This document shows, piece after piece, positions 25,859 through 35,260 of a stretch of DNA of 64,000 nucleotides. How positions within the stretch are numbered: the first letter of the stretch is position 1; each line of letters opens with the position of its first letter. Location: assembly GCF_000342165.1 (NCBI RefSeq), contig NZ_AMRV01000011.1:18340-82339 (forward strand). Direction: 5' to 3'. Source of the stretch: Pacificimonas flava. GTDB lineage: Bacteria > Pseudomonadota > Alphaproteobacteria > Sphingomonadales > Sphingomonadaceae. A program made the position numbers and the translations under genes. Below the pieces are notes generated by a model. It saw only the letters and a list, made by a program, of their open reading frames with translations. It had not been told where the DNA came from and ran no database searches.

Positions 25859-27048
25859 AGATCCTGCACGTCCTCGATCATTCGCTGCCGCTGCACAGCG
25901 GATATTCCTTTCGCACGCGCGCGCTGATCGAGGGGCAGAAGCGGCGGGGCTGGACCCCCGTCATGATGACGACGCCCCGCCACCGGCAGGGCGGGCCGAA
26001 CCCGGAACATGTCGATGGCCTGACCTTTCACCGAGCCCCCTCGCCCGGCCCCCTGCCGCTGCTGGGAGAGATCCGGGCAACGAGGCGGAAGGCCGCCGAG
26101 CTGATCGCAGCCGAGAAACCCGATATCGTCCATTGCCATTCGCCCGTCCTGACGTTCCTCGGCGCACGGGGAGCAGCGCAGGCGGCGGGCCTTCCCATCG
26201 TCTATGAAATCCGCGCCTTCTGGGAGGATGCGGCGGTCGGAAACGGCACGGGGCGTGAAGGCGACTTCAAATTTCGCCTGACGAAGGCCATGGAGACGTC
26301 CGCCTGCCGCCAAGCGGATGCGGTGGGGGCGATCTGCAACGGGCTGATTGACGATCTGAAGCGTCGCGGCATTGCGGAGGACAAGCTGTTTACCGTTCCG
26401 AACGCGGTCGACCTGACGCAGTTCGGAACGCCGGAACCGCGAGACGAGGCGCTGGCGGCAAGGCTGGGCTTTGAAGGTGCCGAGGTCATCGGCTTTCTGG
26501 GGTCCTTCTACGATTATGAGGGGCTGGACGAATTGATCGCCGCCATGCCCTCCATTCGCGCGCGTCGTCCCGCTGCGCGGCTGCTGCTGGTTGGCGGCGG
26601 CCCGATGGAGGCGGCCCTGAAGGCGCAGGTGGACGCGCTCGGCCTGTCGGACTGCGTGACCTTCACCGGACGCGTGCCCCATGCGGATGTGCCGCGCTAT
26701 TACTCGCTGGTCGACATCCTGGCCTATCCGCGCAAGCCGATGCGCCTGACTGAGCTGGTGACGCCCTTAAAACCGCTGGAGGCGATGGCGCAGGAAAAAC
26801 TCGTCGTCGCAAGCGACGTCGGCGGTCACAAGGAGCTGATCGAGGATGGCGTGACCGGAACCCTGTTCAAGGCCGGCAACCCGCAAGCCGCCGCGACGGC
26901 GGTCAGCGACCTTTTGGCCGAGCGGGAGAGCTGGCCGCAGCGTATTCAGACAGCCAAGCGCTGGGTGGCGGAGGCGCGAAACTGGGATCGGACCGTCGCC
27001 AATTATGCGCCGGTCTACGAAAGGCTGATTGACCGCCGCCGCAGCTGA
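25855..27048 (+). CDS. GT4 glycosyltransferase, exosortase-A-associated (Daro_2409-like)
   Basis: GT-B glycosyltransferase of 397 aa. The N-terminus MKILHVLDHSLPLHSGYSFR, followed by IVYEIRAFWEDAAV, resembles the glycosyltransferase family found with PEP-CTERM/exosortase A loci. Donor-site features are VIGFLGSFYDYEGLDELI, FTGRVPHADVPRYYSLVDI and the KPLEAMAQEK motif. It is translationally coupled to wecB, so UDP-ManNAc or a derivative may be a donor (inference). No exosortase or PEP-CTERM gene lies in the window. Confidence 0.88.
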   Translation: MKILHVLDHSLPLHSGYSFRTRALIEGQKRRGWTPVMMTTPRHRQGGPNPEHVDGLTFHRAPSPGPLPLLGEIRATRRKAAELIAAEKPDIVHCHSPVLTFLGARGAAQAAGLPIVYEIRAFWEDAAVGNGTGREGDFKFRLTKAMETSACRQADAVGAICNGLIDDLKRRGIAEDKLFTVPNAVDLTQFGTPEPRDEALAARLGFEGAEVIGFLGSFYDYEGLDELIAAMPSIRARRPAARLLLVGGGPMEAALKAQVDALGLSDCVTFTGRVPHADVPRYYSLVDILAYPRKPMRLTELVTPLKPLEAMAQEKLVVASDVGGHKELIEDGVTGTLFKAGNPQAAATAVSDLLAERESWPQRIQTAKRWVAEARNWDRTVANYAPVYERLIDRRRS

Positions 27049-27067
27049 CGACCGGGGGCGAGGCCAT

Positions 27068-28414
27068 CTAGCTGTTGAACTTCCCCGCCCGAACGAAGCA
27101 GCCATCGCCGGCAGCCTTGACTGCACGGCACAGCGTCTGCGCATCGGACACACTGTCGAAGCGGCCTACGGACAAGCGGTAATAGGTCGTGCCGTCGATA
27201 TGCGTACGGCTGCGCATGGCGGTATAGTCGGCCAGAAACGCGCTCCGCGACTTCAGGACCTGCCAGTTGCTGCGCGCATCCTCCGCATTCATGTAGGACC
27301 CCAGCTGTACGAGCCATTCCCCCGCCTGCGCCGCCGTTGGCAGCGCTATGCGTGCCGCCGTACCGTTCTGCGCTCTCGCCCGCGAAGGTTTCGATGCCGC
27401 CTGCGAACGGCGGGGCCGGAGCGGAGCGGCCTCGCCTGTTCGAACGAAGGCGTCCGGAGCGCTGTTCGTCTCGCGAGGCTCCGGTGCTGGGGCGGGCACC
27501 GGTAGCTCGGCGGACGTCACCACAGCCTCCACCGCCGCCCGCGGCCGATCTTCGGGCGATGCGGCTGCAATCCGCGTATCCTCCGGCGCATAGGCAAGTT
27601 CCAGCGGCCGCCCCGGATCCACCGTCTGCGGTGAAATGCCGAGCAGCGTCACGGTACGCCACGCGCTGTCGTCGCTGACCGCCAATGCCGCCCAGGCCGC
27701 CACCCGCTTTTCCACCTGTTGCGGCGGCAGGTCGATGGCGGCGGTTGCCCGGGCGTCGTTCCAGCGACCGGCAAGCGCCATGGCCAGCGCCAGGTTCTGA
27801 CGCGTGCGAGCCGTCGAGGCGCCGCTGCGAACGGCGCCCTCGAGCGTCGCAAGCCCCTGCGAGATGTCGCCCAGGAGGACTTCGGCGAGCCCGATATCGG
27901 CGACCCGCGCGGATATGGGACCGGCAGCGGCAAGCAGCGATCGCGCATCGGCGGTGTCGCCGAGCGCGAGCGCGGCAATCGCCGCGCCGATCTTGAGCTC
28001 CGGGTCCTGCGGTGCAAGCGCGATCAGGTCCGCATAGGCCTGACGCGCGGACCGGAAACGGCCCCCGGAAAAATAGGCCTGCGCAAGCGTCAGACGCGCG
28101 CCTGCCGCTCGCGGATCGGCGGCAATGGCGCGTTCTGCAAGCGCGGCGGCTTCATCGAAATTCCCAGCGATCCGGGCCTTCTCGGCATTCTCGGCAAAAC
28201 GATGGGCACTGCCCGCTGCGCCGCGATTTTCGAAGGGCGATGGACGCGTCATTCTTGCTTCGCGCTCAGCAAGTGTCCGTTCTATCAACGCGCGGGTCGC
28301 GGGTGCCTCGCCGAGCGTCGTCGGACCCGGCGTGCCGCCGGCGCACGCGGCCAGCAACAGGACGGCGATATGCACGGCCGTCAGCGCTGCTATCCTGCTC
28401 CCGAATTTTGGCAT
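27068..28414 (-). CDS. TPR lipoprotein with C-terminal SPOR domain
   Basis: Envelope lipoprotein of 448 aa. The signal peptide ends LLLAACAGG. Residues about 70-230 are TPR-like helices (AEKARIAGNFDEAAALAERAIAADP, FRSARQAYADLIALAPQDPE). A Pro/Ala/Arg-rich linker leads to a C-terminal SPOR domain (WLVQLGSYMNAEDARSNWQVL to SVGRFDSVSDAQTLCRAVKAAG). SPOR domains bind denuded peptidoglycan at the septum, so a division-site role is likely. It lies downstream of the ParA gene and its partner on the same strand, with 22 bp to the nearest stop-start. Confidence 0.85.
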   Translation of the reverse strand: MPKFGSRIAALTAVHIAVLLLAACAGGTPGPTTLGEAPATRALIERTLAEREARMTRPSPFENRGAAGSAHRFAENAEKARIAGNFDEAAALAERAIAADPRAAGARLTLAQAYFSGGRFRSARQAYADLIALAPQDPELKIGAAIAALALGDTADARSLLAAAGPISARVADIGLAEVLLGDISQGLATLEGAVRSGASTARTRQNLALAMALAGRWNDARATAAIDLPPQQVEKRVAAWAALAVSDDSAWRTVTLLGISPQTVDPGRPLELAYAPEDTRIAAASPEDRPRAAVEAVVTSAELPVPAPAPEPRETNSAPDAFVRTGEAAPLRPRRSQAASKPSRARAQNGTAARIALPTAAQAGEWLVQLGSYMNAEDARSNWQVLKSRSAFLADYTAMRSRTHIDGTTYYRLSVGRFDSVSDAQTLCRAVKAAGDGCFVRAGKFNS

Positions 28415-28436
28415 GATCTTCGGTTCCTCTTGCCCT

Positions 28437-29096
28437 TCAGGCCGGCAGATCGGAGTGATGGCGCTCGAGATATTCGTCGAGCGCCTCCGTCAGCAGGCGC
28501 TGGGCACTGGTGTGGGAGAAGGCGCAGGCGAGACGCAGTTTCAGGTGACGCTGCTTGTCGAGCCGAAGGGTGAAGGCGGATTTTGCGTTCATTCCCGGAA
28601 CGGCGCGCATTTTTGGCGCCGAAGCGTCTCTCTCTTCCTCCTGCGGATTGCTTTCGCTCGATTCCGCGCGAAGCCGGGCGAGAAAGGCGTCCTGCTCTGC
28701 ACGGTCGTCGGCCGCAAGCCTTGCGCCCGCTTCCGCCTCCCAGACACCCTCGGACATTTGCGGCGTTGCCGACAGCCCGGCGGCGAGATCCCACTGCTGT
28801 CGTCGTGCCGGAGACATGGATGCGGCAGCCGAGAAACTCGCGGAGGCCGTATCCGCCGGAGCGACGATGCCGGTAACCTTTTCGCTCGGCAGCAGCGAGG
28901 CGCGCTGTTCGGGGGTCAGCATATCGGCGCTCATCGCCTCCGCGCCGCCCATATCGTTCCACCCGCAATCATCGTCGGCGGCGGAGGGATCCCCCGCGTC
29001 GAAGCGGTAGGCCTGCGGCCGCATGGCGGGCCGGGCGCCGCCCTTGCGCGCCAGAAGGCTGCCGGTCAGCGCGCCGAAGGCTTTTTCCTGCATCAT
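28437..29096 (-). CDS. ParA-linked protein with ribbon-helix-helix-like C-terminus
   Basis: Not a named family. The 219-aa product starts MMQEKAFGALTGSLLARKGG, has a long disordered middle, and ends with a compact block (SAFTLRLDKQRHLKL, then TSAQRLLTEALDEYLERH) that fits a ribbon-helix-helix strand plus two helices. It follows the ParA gene by 32 bp in the same orientation, as partition partners (ParG/omega-like) do. ATG 29096 is preferred over the longer open frame, which runs back through parA. The role as a ParA partner is inference from position and fold. Confidence 0.65.
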   Translation of the reverse strand: MMQEKAFGALTGSLLARKGGARPAMRPQAYRFDAGDPSAADDDCGWNDMGGAEAMSADMLTPEQRASLLPSEKVTGIVAPADTASASFSAAASMSPARRQQWDLAAGLSATPQMSEGVWEAEAGARLAADDRAEQDAFLARLRAESSESNPQEEERDASAPKMRAVPGMNAKSAFTLRLDKQRHLKLRLACAFSHTSAQRLLTEALDEYLERHHSDLPA

Positions 29097-29128
29097 GATC
29101 GTCGAACGCCCCCTGACTGAACCGGAAC

Positions 29129-29845
29129 CTAAAGCGCCGCCTTGCGGCCGAAGCCGCCGGCACCGCGCGGCCGCGGGGCGGCAATGGCGGCGTGCCCGGG
29201 CGCGTTGAACACGGTGCGGCGGAAATTCCGTTCCAGCCGGCCGGCAACATAGGACCAGAGCTGTTCCATCTCGCCCGCGGACTTGCACTTCGGATCGACC
29301 TCCATGACGGTGCGGCCATCGATCATGGAGGCGGCATAGTCCGTGCGGTGGTGCATGGTGACGGGGGCCAGCGTGCCGTGCTGCGACAGCGCGACAGCGG
29401 CTTCGTAGGTGATCTTCGCCCGGGCGGTCGCGGCATTGATGACGAAGATCAGCGGCTTGCCGGCCCGTTCGCACAGATCGACCGTGGCACCGGCAGCGCG
29501 CAGATCATGCGGGCTGGGGCGCGTCGGAATGACGACGAGTTCGGCAACGGAGAGAACGCTCTGGATCGCCACCGTAATCGCCGGAGGTGTATCAATGACC
29601 GCGAGTTTGAAGCCCTGCCCGCGCAGAGCCTCCAGATCCGTCGTCAGCCGCGCGACGGTTGTCTGCGCGAACGCGGGCGCCTCGCTTTGCCGCTCGTTCC
29701 ACCAGTCGGCGAGCGAGCCCTGCGGATCGATGTCGATTAGGACGACCGGACCGGCCCCCGCTCGCTCCGCCTGCACCGCGAGGTGACCCGACAGGGTCGT
29801 CTTGCCCGATCCGCCCTTCTGAGACGCAATGGCCAGAACCCGCAT
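29129..29845 (-). CDS. ParA/MinD-family ATPase
   Basis: Deviant Walker-A ATPase of 238 aa. The P-loop is KGGSGKTT at residues about 9-16, with LIDIDPQGSLADWW and VIDTPPA as the other nucleotide-contacting segments, and VIPTRPSPHDLRA as the A'' region. Such proteins position DNA or protein clusters using ATP-driven patterning. The ATG is preceded by GGGGGA. It heads a leftward unit with a ribbon-helix-helix-like partner and a SPOR lipoprotein. No ParB or parS-like palindrome was noticed, so it is probably an orphan ParA rather than the chromosome segregation copy. Confidence 0.88.
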   Translation of the reverse strand: MRVLAIASQKGGSGKTTLSGHLAVQAERAGAGPVVLIDIDPQGSLADWWNERQSEAPAFAQTTVARLTTDLEALRGQGFKLAVIDTPPAITVAIQSVLSVAELVVIPTRPSPHDLRAAGATVDLCERAGKPLIFVINAATARAKITYEAAVALSQHGTLAPVTMHHRTDYAASMIDGRTVMEVDPKCKSAGEMEQLWSYVAGRLERNFRRTVFNAPGHAAIAAPRPRGAGGFGRKAAL

Positions 29846-30009
29846 GATGTCCCCCGAATCTTTTTGGCCCACTGTTCGAGGGTGGAGACATGCGCCGATA
29901 TGGCCTAATTTTCGGTAAAGGCGGGTTCACTGGGTATTCAAGCAGCCTATTGCTATAGGCGCGGACGATTGAAAGGAGCAGGCGTCTCCGCACGCGTTCA
30001 GGACAGGTG

Positions 30010-30984
30010 ATGATGATGAAGCGTTTCGGCCCGGTGCAGGCGGCCCTTTTTCTTGCGGCACTGTCGGCGCTGCCCCTTGGCGCCTTTCCCGCATCGGCGC
30101 AGACGGCTGCGGAGGAAAGCGACGATGTCGAACGCGGTATCGCCGAGTGGCAGGCCGGTGATTACCGCGCGGCGGTCATGACATGGCTGCCGGCTGCCGC
30201 GCGCGGCAATGCGCACGCGCTGTTCAATTTGGGCCTGGCGCACCGACAGGGCCGCGGGGTGCCCCAGGACATGGGGAAGGCGGAGGATTTCTTTCGCCGA
30301 GCAGCCGCCAAGGGCCATGCGCCGGCACGAACCTATGTCGGCATCTTCCTCGCCAAACGCGGAGAGACGGCCGAAGCCATCGATCTGTGGCAACAATCGG
30401 CGCGAGAGGGCGATCCCTATGCGCGCTACATGCTGGGCGTTCGCTATTTCAACGGCAAGGATCTGAAAAAGGACGTACCGCGCGCCTATGGCTACATGCT
30501 GGTCGCCTCGAACGCCGGTCTGACGCAGGCCGGAAAGGCACTTCGCCGGATGGACGAACTGGTCAGCCCGGAGGAGCGCCAGGCGGGCGAACGGATCGCG
30601 GCGCAGCTGAGCGCCCCCGGAACGCCGGCACCGGCCGCGGGAACGCCCGGTGCGCCTGCCATTGCCAACGTGCCCGTGCCCGCCCCGCGCCCGCAGGCTT
30701 CGACTGCGTCCGCATCCTCCAGCCGCAGCCGCCCGGCCGCCGCGACCGGCGACTACCGCGTGCAGCTTGGTGCCTTCTCGCGCCGGGAACTGGCAGAGGC
30801 GGGCTGGAAAGCCATGCAGGCCCGCCATCCGGCCGTTCTTTCGGGCCTTTCCCCCGTCTATGCCCAATTCGAGGGCGGATACCGGTTGCAGGTCGGCGGC
30901 TTTCCCGCACGGGGCGGGGCAGCCTCCCTATGCGCACGGATCCAGGATGCGGGTCAGCCCTGCTTCGTGGCGGCGGCAAACTGA
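30010..30984 (+). CDS. Sel1-repeat protein with SPOR domain
   Basis: Exported protein of about 324 aa with a Sec signal peptide ending PASAQ. Sel1-like repeats follow (AVMTWLPAAARGNAHALFNLG, AEDFFRRAAAKGHAPARTYVG, AIDLWQQSAREGDPYARYMLG), then a Pro/Ala linker and a SPOR domain (DYRVQLGAFSRRELAEAGW to LQVGGFPARGGAASLCARI). It should bind peptidoglycan. Three consecutive ATGs (30010, 30013, 30016) follow AGGACAGG, so the exact start is uncertain by a few residues. It is divergent from the parA unit, whose last gene is also a SPOR protein. Confidence 0.85.
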   Translation: MMMKRFGPVQAALFLAALSALPLGAFPASAQTAAEESDDVERGIAEWQAGDYRAAVMTWLPAAARGNAHALFNLGLAHRQGRGVPQDMGKAEDFFRRAAAKGHAPARTYVGIFLAKRGETAEAIDLWQQSAREGDPYARYMLGVRYFNGKDLKKDVPRAYGYMLVASNAGLTQAGKALRRMDELVSPEERQAGERIAAQLSAPGTPAPAAGTPGAPAIANVPVPAPRPQASTASASSSRSRPAAATGDYRVQLGAFSRRELAEAGWKAMQARHPAVLSGLSPVYAQFEGGYRLQVGGFPARGGAASLCARIQDAGQPCFVAAAN

Positions 30985-31076
30985 GCGGCGAAGCGCGTTA
31001 ACGGAATTTTTGGCGAGCCCGCTTAGGCGTTCCCACTTCGCCCGATTGCAGTCAGCCGCCACAACCAGGAGTCGTG

Positions 31077-31430
31077 ATGTCCGATACCCTCCGGTCCAAT
31101 AATGCCGGCTGCGTGTCGTTTCCTTCTGCGCGAGGCCCTGCGGATCCACCGGTCTGCATTCTGGACGCGGAAGTCGGGCAATGGCCGTGCCGAATCCGCA
31201 GCCTTTCGGCGCGGGGTGCCTTTCTGGAGATGGTTGCCCGCCCGCCCCTCGGAACGGAGGTCTATCTCTTCCACCCGGAGGTCGGGGCGATCGTGGCGGA
31301 CGTGTCCGCCCACAGGCTCGACGGCATCGCGGTCGAATTCATCCTGACGGAAGAATCGAGCGCGTTCGCCATCGCGGTCCATGCTCATGACATGACGCGG
31401 CCCGCCGATCCTGCACAGCGCGCCGGATAA
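31077..31430 (+). CDS. Small PilZ-like domain protein
   Basis: A 117-aa protein with a PilZ-type beta barrel: CRIRSLSARGAFLEM, PPLGTEVYLFHPEVG, AHRLDGIAVEFIL. PilZ proteins bind cyclic di-GMP through RxxxR and (D/N)xSxxG; here the second motif reads SLSARG, with Ser at the acidic position, and no clear RxxxR precedes it, so binding may be lost. ATG 31077 has AGGAG 5 nt upstream. It converges with serB. Confidence 0.7.
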   Translation: MSDTLRSNNAGCVSFPSARGPADPPVCILDAEVGQWPCRIRSLSARGAFLEMVARPPLGTEVYLFHPEVGAIVADVSAHRLDGIAVEFILTEESSAFAIAVHAHDMTRPADPAQRAG

Positions 31431-31437
31431 GCCGCCG

Positions 31438-32319
31438 CTAATCCGCGGAACAGGTCCAGCGCCGCTGCGGGATGCCGAGAGCAAACAGGATCGCCGTCAG
31501 ATCGCCGTTCCGTATGCGTGCGTCCGCCGCCTCCGCCAGGGCAGGCTTCGCCCTGTAGGCGAGGCCAAGGCCGGCAGCCCTGACCATCTGCAGGTCGTTG
31601 GCGCCGTCGCCGACGGCAATTGCCGCCGATACAGGAACGCCCATCTGCCGCGCTTCGGAGAGCAGCAGCGCCTTCTTGGCCACCGCATCGACGACGGCCC
31701 CGTCAAGGTCGCCGGTCAGACGGTCGGCGCCCAGCCCCAGCACATTGGCCTGGACCACGTCGAACCCAAGCGCATCCGCGACCGGCTGCGCGAATGCTGT
31801 GAAGCCGCCGGACACCAGAACCGTGCGTACGCGCTCTGCCCGCAGTGTCGCGATCAGCGTTTCGGCGCCCGGCGTGAAGCGCACCCGTTCTTCGCGGCAG
31901 CGGTCGATGGCGCTGCGATCGAGTCCCTTCAGAAGCGAAACGCGCCGGCGGAGGGCAGCCTCGAAATCGAGTTCACCGCGCATCGCCGCCTCCGTCACCG
32001 CGGCAACCTCCGCCTTCAGGTTGGCGAAGTCGGCAAGCTCGTCGATACATTCGACGGCAATCATGGTCGAATCCATGTCGGCGACGAACAGGCGGCGCTG
32101 CCGCTCGGATTGCCGCTGAACGAAGACGTCGGCGTGCGGCAGCGCCGCCTCGATTCGAACCGTCAGCGCCCCGGCATCGACGTTTTCTACGGGCAAGGAC
32201 AGATCGGCCGCGCGGTCATCTGCAAGCCAGCCTGCGAAGGTGCCGCCGGAAATTTCGCTGGCGAGCGACACATCTGCGTCCGATAGTGTCGGCGTGCCGA
32301 CCAGAGTGACTGAAAACAT
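31438..32319 (-). CDS. serB: Phosphoserine phosphatase SerB
   Basis: HAD-superfamily enzyme removing phosphate from phosphoserine in the last step of serine synthesis. The 293-aa product has a short N-terminal regulatory part (MFSVTLVGTPTL), motif I FVADMDSTMI, the substrate-cap glutamate region AVECIDELADF, motif II VLVSGGFTAFA, and motif IV AIAVGDGANDLQM. ATG 32319 is preceded by GGGAAGG. The first bases of this gene overlap the proposed start of miaA on the other strand. Confidence 0.93.
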   Translation of the reverse strand: MFSVTLVGTPTLSDADVSLASEISGGTFAGWLADDRAADLSLPVENVDAGALTVRIEAALPHADVFVQRQSERQRRLFVADMDSTMIAVECIDELADFANLKAEVAAVTEAAMRGELDFEAALRRRVSLLKGLDRSAIDRCREERVRFTPGAETLIATLRAERVRTVLVSGGFTAFAQPVADALGFDVVQANVLGLGADRLTGDLDGAVVDAVAKKALLLSEARQMGVPVSAAIAVGDGANDLQMVRAAGLGLAYRAKPALAEAADARIRNGDLTAILFALGIPQRRWTCSAD

Positions 32320-33202
32320 CGAAAACCTTCCCGAAAAACCGCCGCTGGCGGTCATCGCAGGACCGACCGCCAGCGGCAAGTCCGCGCGCGCGCTTGCGCT
32401 GGCGAAGAGCCTTAACGGCGTGATTATCAATGCGGACGCATCGCAGCTTTACAGCGATCTGCGGGTGCTGTCGGCGCGGCCCGACCGGGAAGAGGAAGCG
32501 GAGGCGCCCCATCGGCTGTACGGCCTCACCGATGCGGCGCAGGCCTGTTCCGCCGCGACCTGGGCGGAGATGGCGAAGCGGGAGATCGTGGCGGCCCATG
32601 AGAGCGGCCGGCTGCCAATCCTCGTCGGGGGCACCGGCCTCTATCTCAATACGCTGCTGCGCGGCCTTGCGCCGGTTCCGGAGATCGATGCACCCGTGCG
32701 CGCCGGAGTACGCGAACTCTCGACCACCGCGCTGGCAGCCGCACTGTCGCGGGAGGACGAGAAAATGGCCGCACGGCTGCGGCCCAGCGATACGCAGAGG
32801 CTTGCGCGCGCGCTGGAGGTCATGCGCTCCACCGGCGTCTCGCTGGCCGACTGGCAGGAACGCCGGCAGGGCGGGATCGCGGGGTCCGTGAGGCTGACGG
32901 TCGAGATCGTCGACCGACCGCGGGCAGATCTTTATGCCCGCTGCGATGCGCGCTTCGACGCCATGCTGGCCGGCGGCGCGCTGGAGGAGGTTCGCGCGCT
33001 GATGGGGCGCGGTCTCAGCGCGGACCTACCGGCGATGAAGGCCATCGGCGTGCCGCCGCTCGCCGCCCATCTGGCGGGACAGACGACCCTTGCCGAAGCG
33101 ACCGAACTCGCAAAACGGGATACGCGGCGCTACGCGAAGCGCCAGCAGACCTGGTTTCGCACACAGATGCGCTGGGCAGCACAGGCCCTCACGCGCGGCT
33201 GA
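32306..33202 (+). CDS. miaA: tRNA dimethylallyltransferase MiaA
   Basis: Adds the isopentenyl group to A37 of tRNAs reading UNN codons. The 298-aa protein begins with the P-loop AVIAGPTASGKSARAL, then INADASQLYSDL, ILVGGTGLYLNTLLRGL, and the C-terminal KRDTRRYAKRQQTWFR. The start is taken at GTG 32306, which has no good Shine-Dalgarno; ATC 32318 four codons later is also in frame. If GTG 32306 is right, its first 14 nt overlap the 5' end of divergent serB. Confidence 0.93.
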   Translation: MTENIENLPEKPPLAVIAGPTASGKSARALALAKSLNGVIINADASQLYSDLRVLSARPDREEEAEAPHRLYGLTDAAQACSAATWAEMAKREIVAAHESGRLPILVGGTGLYLNTLLRGLAPVPEIDAPVRAGVRELSTTALAAALSREDEKMAARLRPSDTQRLARALEVMRSTGVSLADWQERRQGGIAGSVRLTVEIVDRPRADLYARCDARFDAMLAGGALEEVRALMGRGLSADLPAMKAIGVPPLAAHLAGQTTLAEATELAKRDTRRYAKRQQTWFRTQMRWAAQALTRG

Positions 33203-33209
33203 GGCAAGC

Positions 33210-35180
33210 CTATCCGTCGACCGCACGCCGTATGGCGATCGCAAGCTGGTCCACCGTGTAGGGTTTCCGCAAAAGATCGCCCGGCGGATCCAGTTCCCTT
33301 GCATCGACGCCGGCTGCCTGCGTGTAGCCACTGGTGTAGAGAACATTGATGTCCGGGTAGTCGCTGCGAGCCGCGCGCGCGAGCTGGTCGCCGCTTTTTC
33401 CCGGCATGACGATGTCGGTGAAGAGCAGGGAAAAGGCACCGTCCTTCTGCGCCAGGATTTCAAGCGCAGCATCAGCGGACTCTGCCGCTTCCACCTCGTA
33501 CCCCATCTCGCGAAGAACATCGACGGTCAGGTTCCGGAGCTGATCCTGGTCTTCAACGATCAGGACGCGCTCTCCGGGCCGCGCTTCCGGCATGAATCCC
33601 ACCGGATCGGCATCCAGCCGAACGAACTCCTGCCGATGCTCCCCCTCTGGCAGGAACAGGCGGATGGTGGTTCCCTTGCCGGGTTCGGATTCAATCTCGA
33701 TGGCGCCGCCCGACTGGATGACGAACCCGTGAACCTGGCTGAGGCCGAGCCCCGTCCCCTTGCCCACCGGCTTCGTCGTGAAGAACGGCTCGTATACCTT
33801 TGCCAGAACGTCGGCGGGCATACCTTCTCCGGTATCGGCGATGGAAATGGCGGCATAGATTCCCGGAGCCAGAACATGGCCGTTCAGATCGCGGGCCGTT
33901 TTCAGTTCCTCGCGAGCGCTGGCGATGTTCAACGTCCCACCCGCCGGCATCGCATCCCGGGCATTCGCTCCCAGATTGATGATGACGTTTTCAAGCTCTG
34001 CAGTGTCGACGAACACGGGCGGCGCATCGGTCGCGAAATCGAAGTCGATCTGGATCTGCTCACCCAGCGTCCGCTGCAGAAAGTCCCGCAGGTTCCCGAG
34101 AAGCTCGTTCGTGTCCGTCACCTGAGGCTTCAGCGACTGCTGACGTGAGAAGGCAAGAAGCCGCGCCGTAAGCGTGGCGGCACGGTCGGCGCCCTCGAGC
34201 GCATTGTCGATCAGGCGCTGGAGCTTCTCATCGTCCCTCGTGCGGCGTTTCAGGAGATCGAGACTCCCGATCACGACCGAGAGCATATTGTTGAAATCGT
34301 GTGCGATGCCGCCGGTCAGCTGGCCCACCGCCTCCATGCGCTGGGCCTGACGCAGGCGTGCCTCCGCCGATTCGCGCGAGTGCGCCTCGGCAATCAGCCG
34401 CTCGTTGGCGACCGTGAGTTCCTGCGTACGCTCCGCAACGGCTGCTTCCAGAGCCTCATTCTGCGCCTCGATCAGATGCTCGCGCTCTGCCGCTCGGTAG
34501 GCGCGGGTCAGGAGCGCCGCGAGCGCTATGACCGCCACCAGCGCGGCCACCAGAAGCGCCGTTCCGAAGATGGCCAGGCGCTGAATTGATTCAGAGGTCT
34601 CCGATTCGGCGGTGGCGAGCGCCGTGCGCCGCTCTTCCAGCCGAACTTCTTCCTGACGGCGAATTTCCTCCGTCATTTCACGAATCTGTTCCATGAGGCG
34701 GCGGCCATAGCCGGTACTGATGTCCTGCCTTGCGGCAGAAACATCCCCACGTTCGACCATGCCGACAACGCCCGCCATCTCCTCGAGCTTCAACTGCGCA
34801 ATGGTGCGCAGCGAGTCGATGGTGGCAGCGTCCACCGCGTCATCACCGATGAGCCGCGCAAGCGTATCGATACGAGGCTGCACGCGTGAGACATTCTCAT
34901 TGTAGGGATCGAGAAACACCGGATTTTGCGTCAGTGCAAAGCCGCGCTGGCCACGCTCCGCATCCTGCAGGGCGTCGTAGACTGCCGCTGCAGCCGAGAT
35001 GGTTGCGTTCGACTGCGAATAAAGCTGCCCAGCCTCCAGCCGCGCGCCGTCGTCGCCGACCGCCTGCTGAAACGCGGCCGCGCTGAGAACACCGATCCCG
35101 ACGAGGCCCGCAACCAGAGCGAAAAGCGCCGCCACCCAAAGATAAAGTTGCCGCGCGGTTCGCGGCACGGATTGATTCAT
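33210..35180 (-). CDS. Hybrid sensor histidine kinase with CHASE3-like sensor and receiver domain
   Basis: Membrane-bound hybrid kinase, 656 aa. Order: first membrane helix; a CHASE3-type periplasmic sensor ([21 protein letters not shown]); second helix ([20 protein letters not shown]); coiled coil; HisKA with phospho-accepting H294 in [12 protein letters not shown]; HATPase with [19 protein letters not shown] and [14 protein letters not shown]; and a receiver domain with D589 in LFTDIVMPG. The kinase core resembles blue-light/PAS-type HWE-free hybrid kinases of alphaproteobacteria. Neither its signal nor its output is evident. It has no adjacent response-regulator gene. ATG 35180 is chosen because it starts just before the first helix. 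Confidence 0.9.
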   Translation of the reverse strand: MNQSVPRTARQLYLWVAALFALVAGLVGIGVLSAAAFQQAVGDDGARLEAGQLYSQSNATISAAAAVYDALQDAERGQRGFALTQNPVFLDPYNENVSRVQPRIDTLARLIGDDAVDAATIDSLRTIAQLKLEEMAGVVGMVERGDVSAARQDISTGYGRRLMEQIREMTEEIRRQEEVRLEERRTALATAESETSESIQRLAIFGTALLVAALVAVIALAALLTRAYRAAEREHLIEAQNEALEAAVAERTQELTVANERLIAEAHSRESAEARLRQAQRMEAVGQLTGGIAHDFNNMLSVVIGSLDLLKRRTRDDEKLQRLIDNALEGADRAATLTARLLAFSRQQSLKPQVTDTNELLGNLRDFLQRTLGEQIQIDFDFATDAPPVFVDTAELENVIINLGANARDAMPAGGTLNIASAREELKTARDLNGHVLAPGIYAAISIADTGEGMPADVLAKVYEPFFTTKPVGKGTGLGLSQVHGFVIQSGGAIEIESEPGKGTTIRLFLPEGEHRQEFVRLDADPVGFMPEARPGERVLIVEDQDQLRNLTVDVLREMGYEVEAAESADAALEILAQKDGAFSLLFTDIVMPGKSGDQLARAARSDYPDINVLYTSGYTQAAGVDARELDPPGDLLRKPYTVDQLAIAIRRAVDG

Positions 35181-35218
35181 ATCAATACTCTTAGCGGTTC
35201 GCGGGCGCGATGTAGACC

Positions 35219-35236
35219 CACCTCTGTGGTGAGGTG
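35219..35236. promoter_or_regulatory. Inverted repeat upstream of sensor kinase gene
   Basis: CACCTC and GAGGTG separated by 6 nt, lying 39 bp upstream of the kinase start in the 196-bp divergent gap shared with ilvB. Possible regulator site; function not shown. Confidence 0.3.
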
Positions 35237-35260
35237 AATTGCAATATTGGGTTGATTTGC

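Noticed and set aside
29846..30006. parS-like centromere beside the ParA gene
   Set aside because: No palindrome resembling the consensus parS was found in the divergent gap, and no ParB gene is adjacent.
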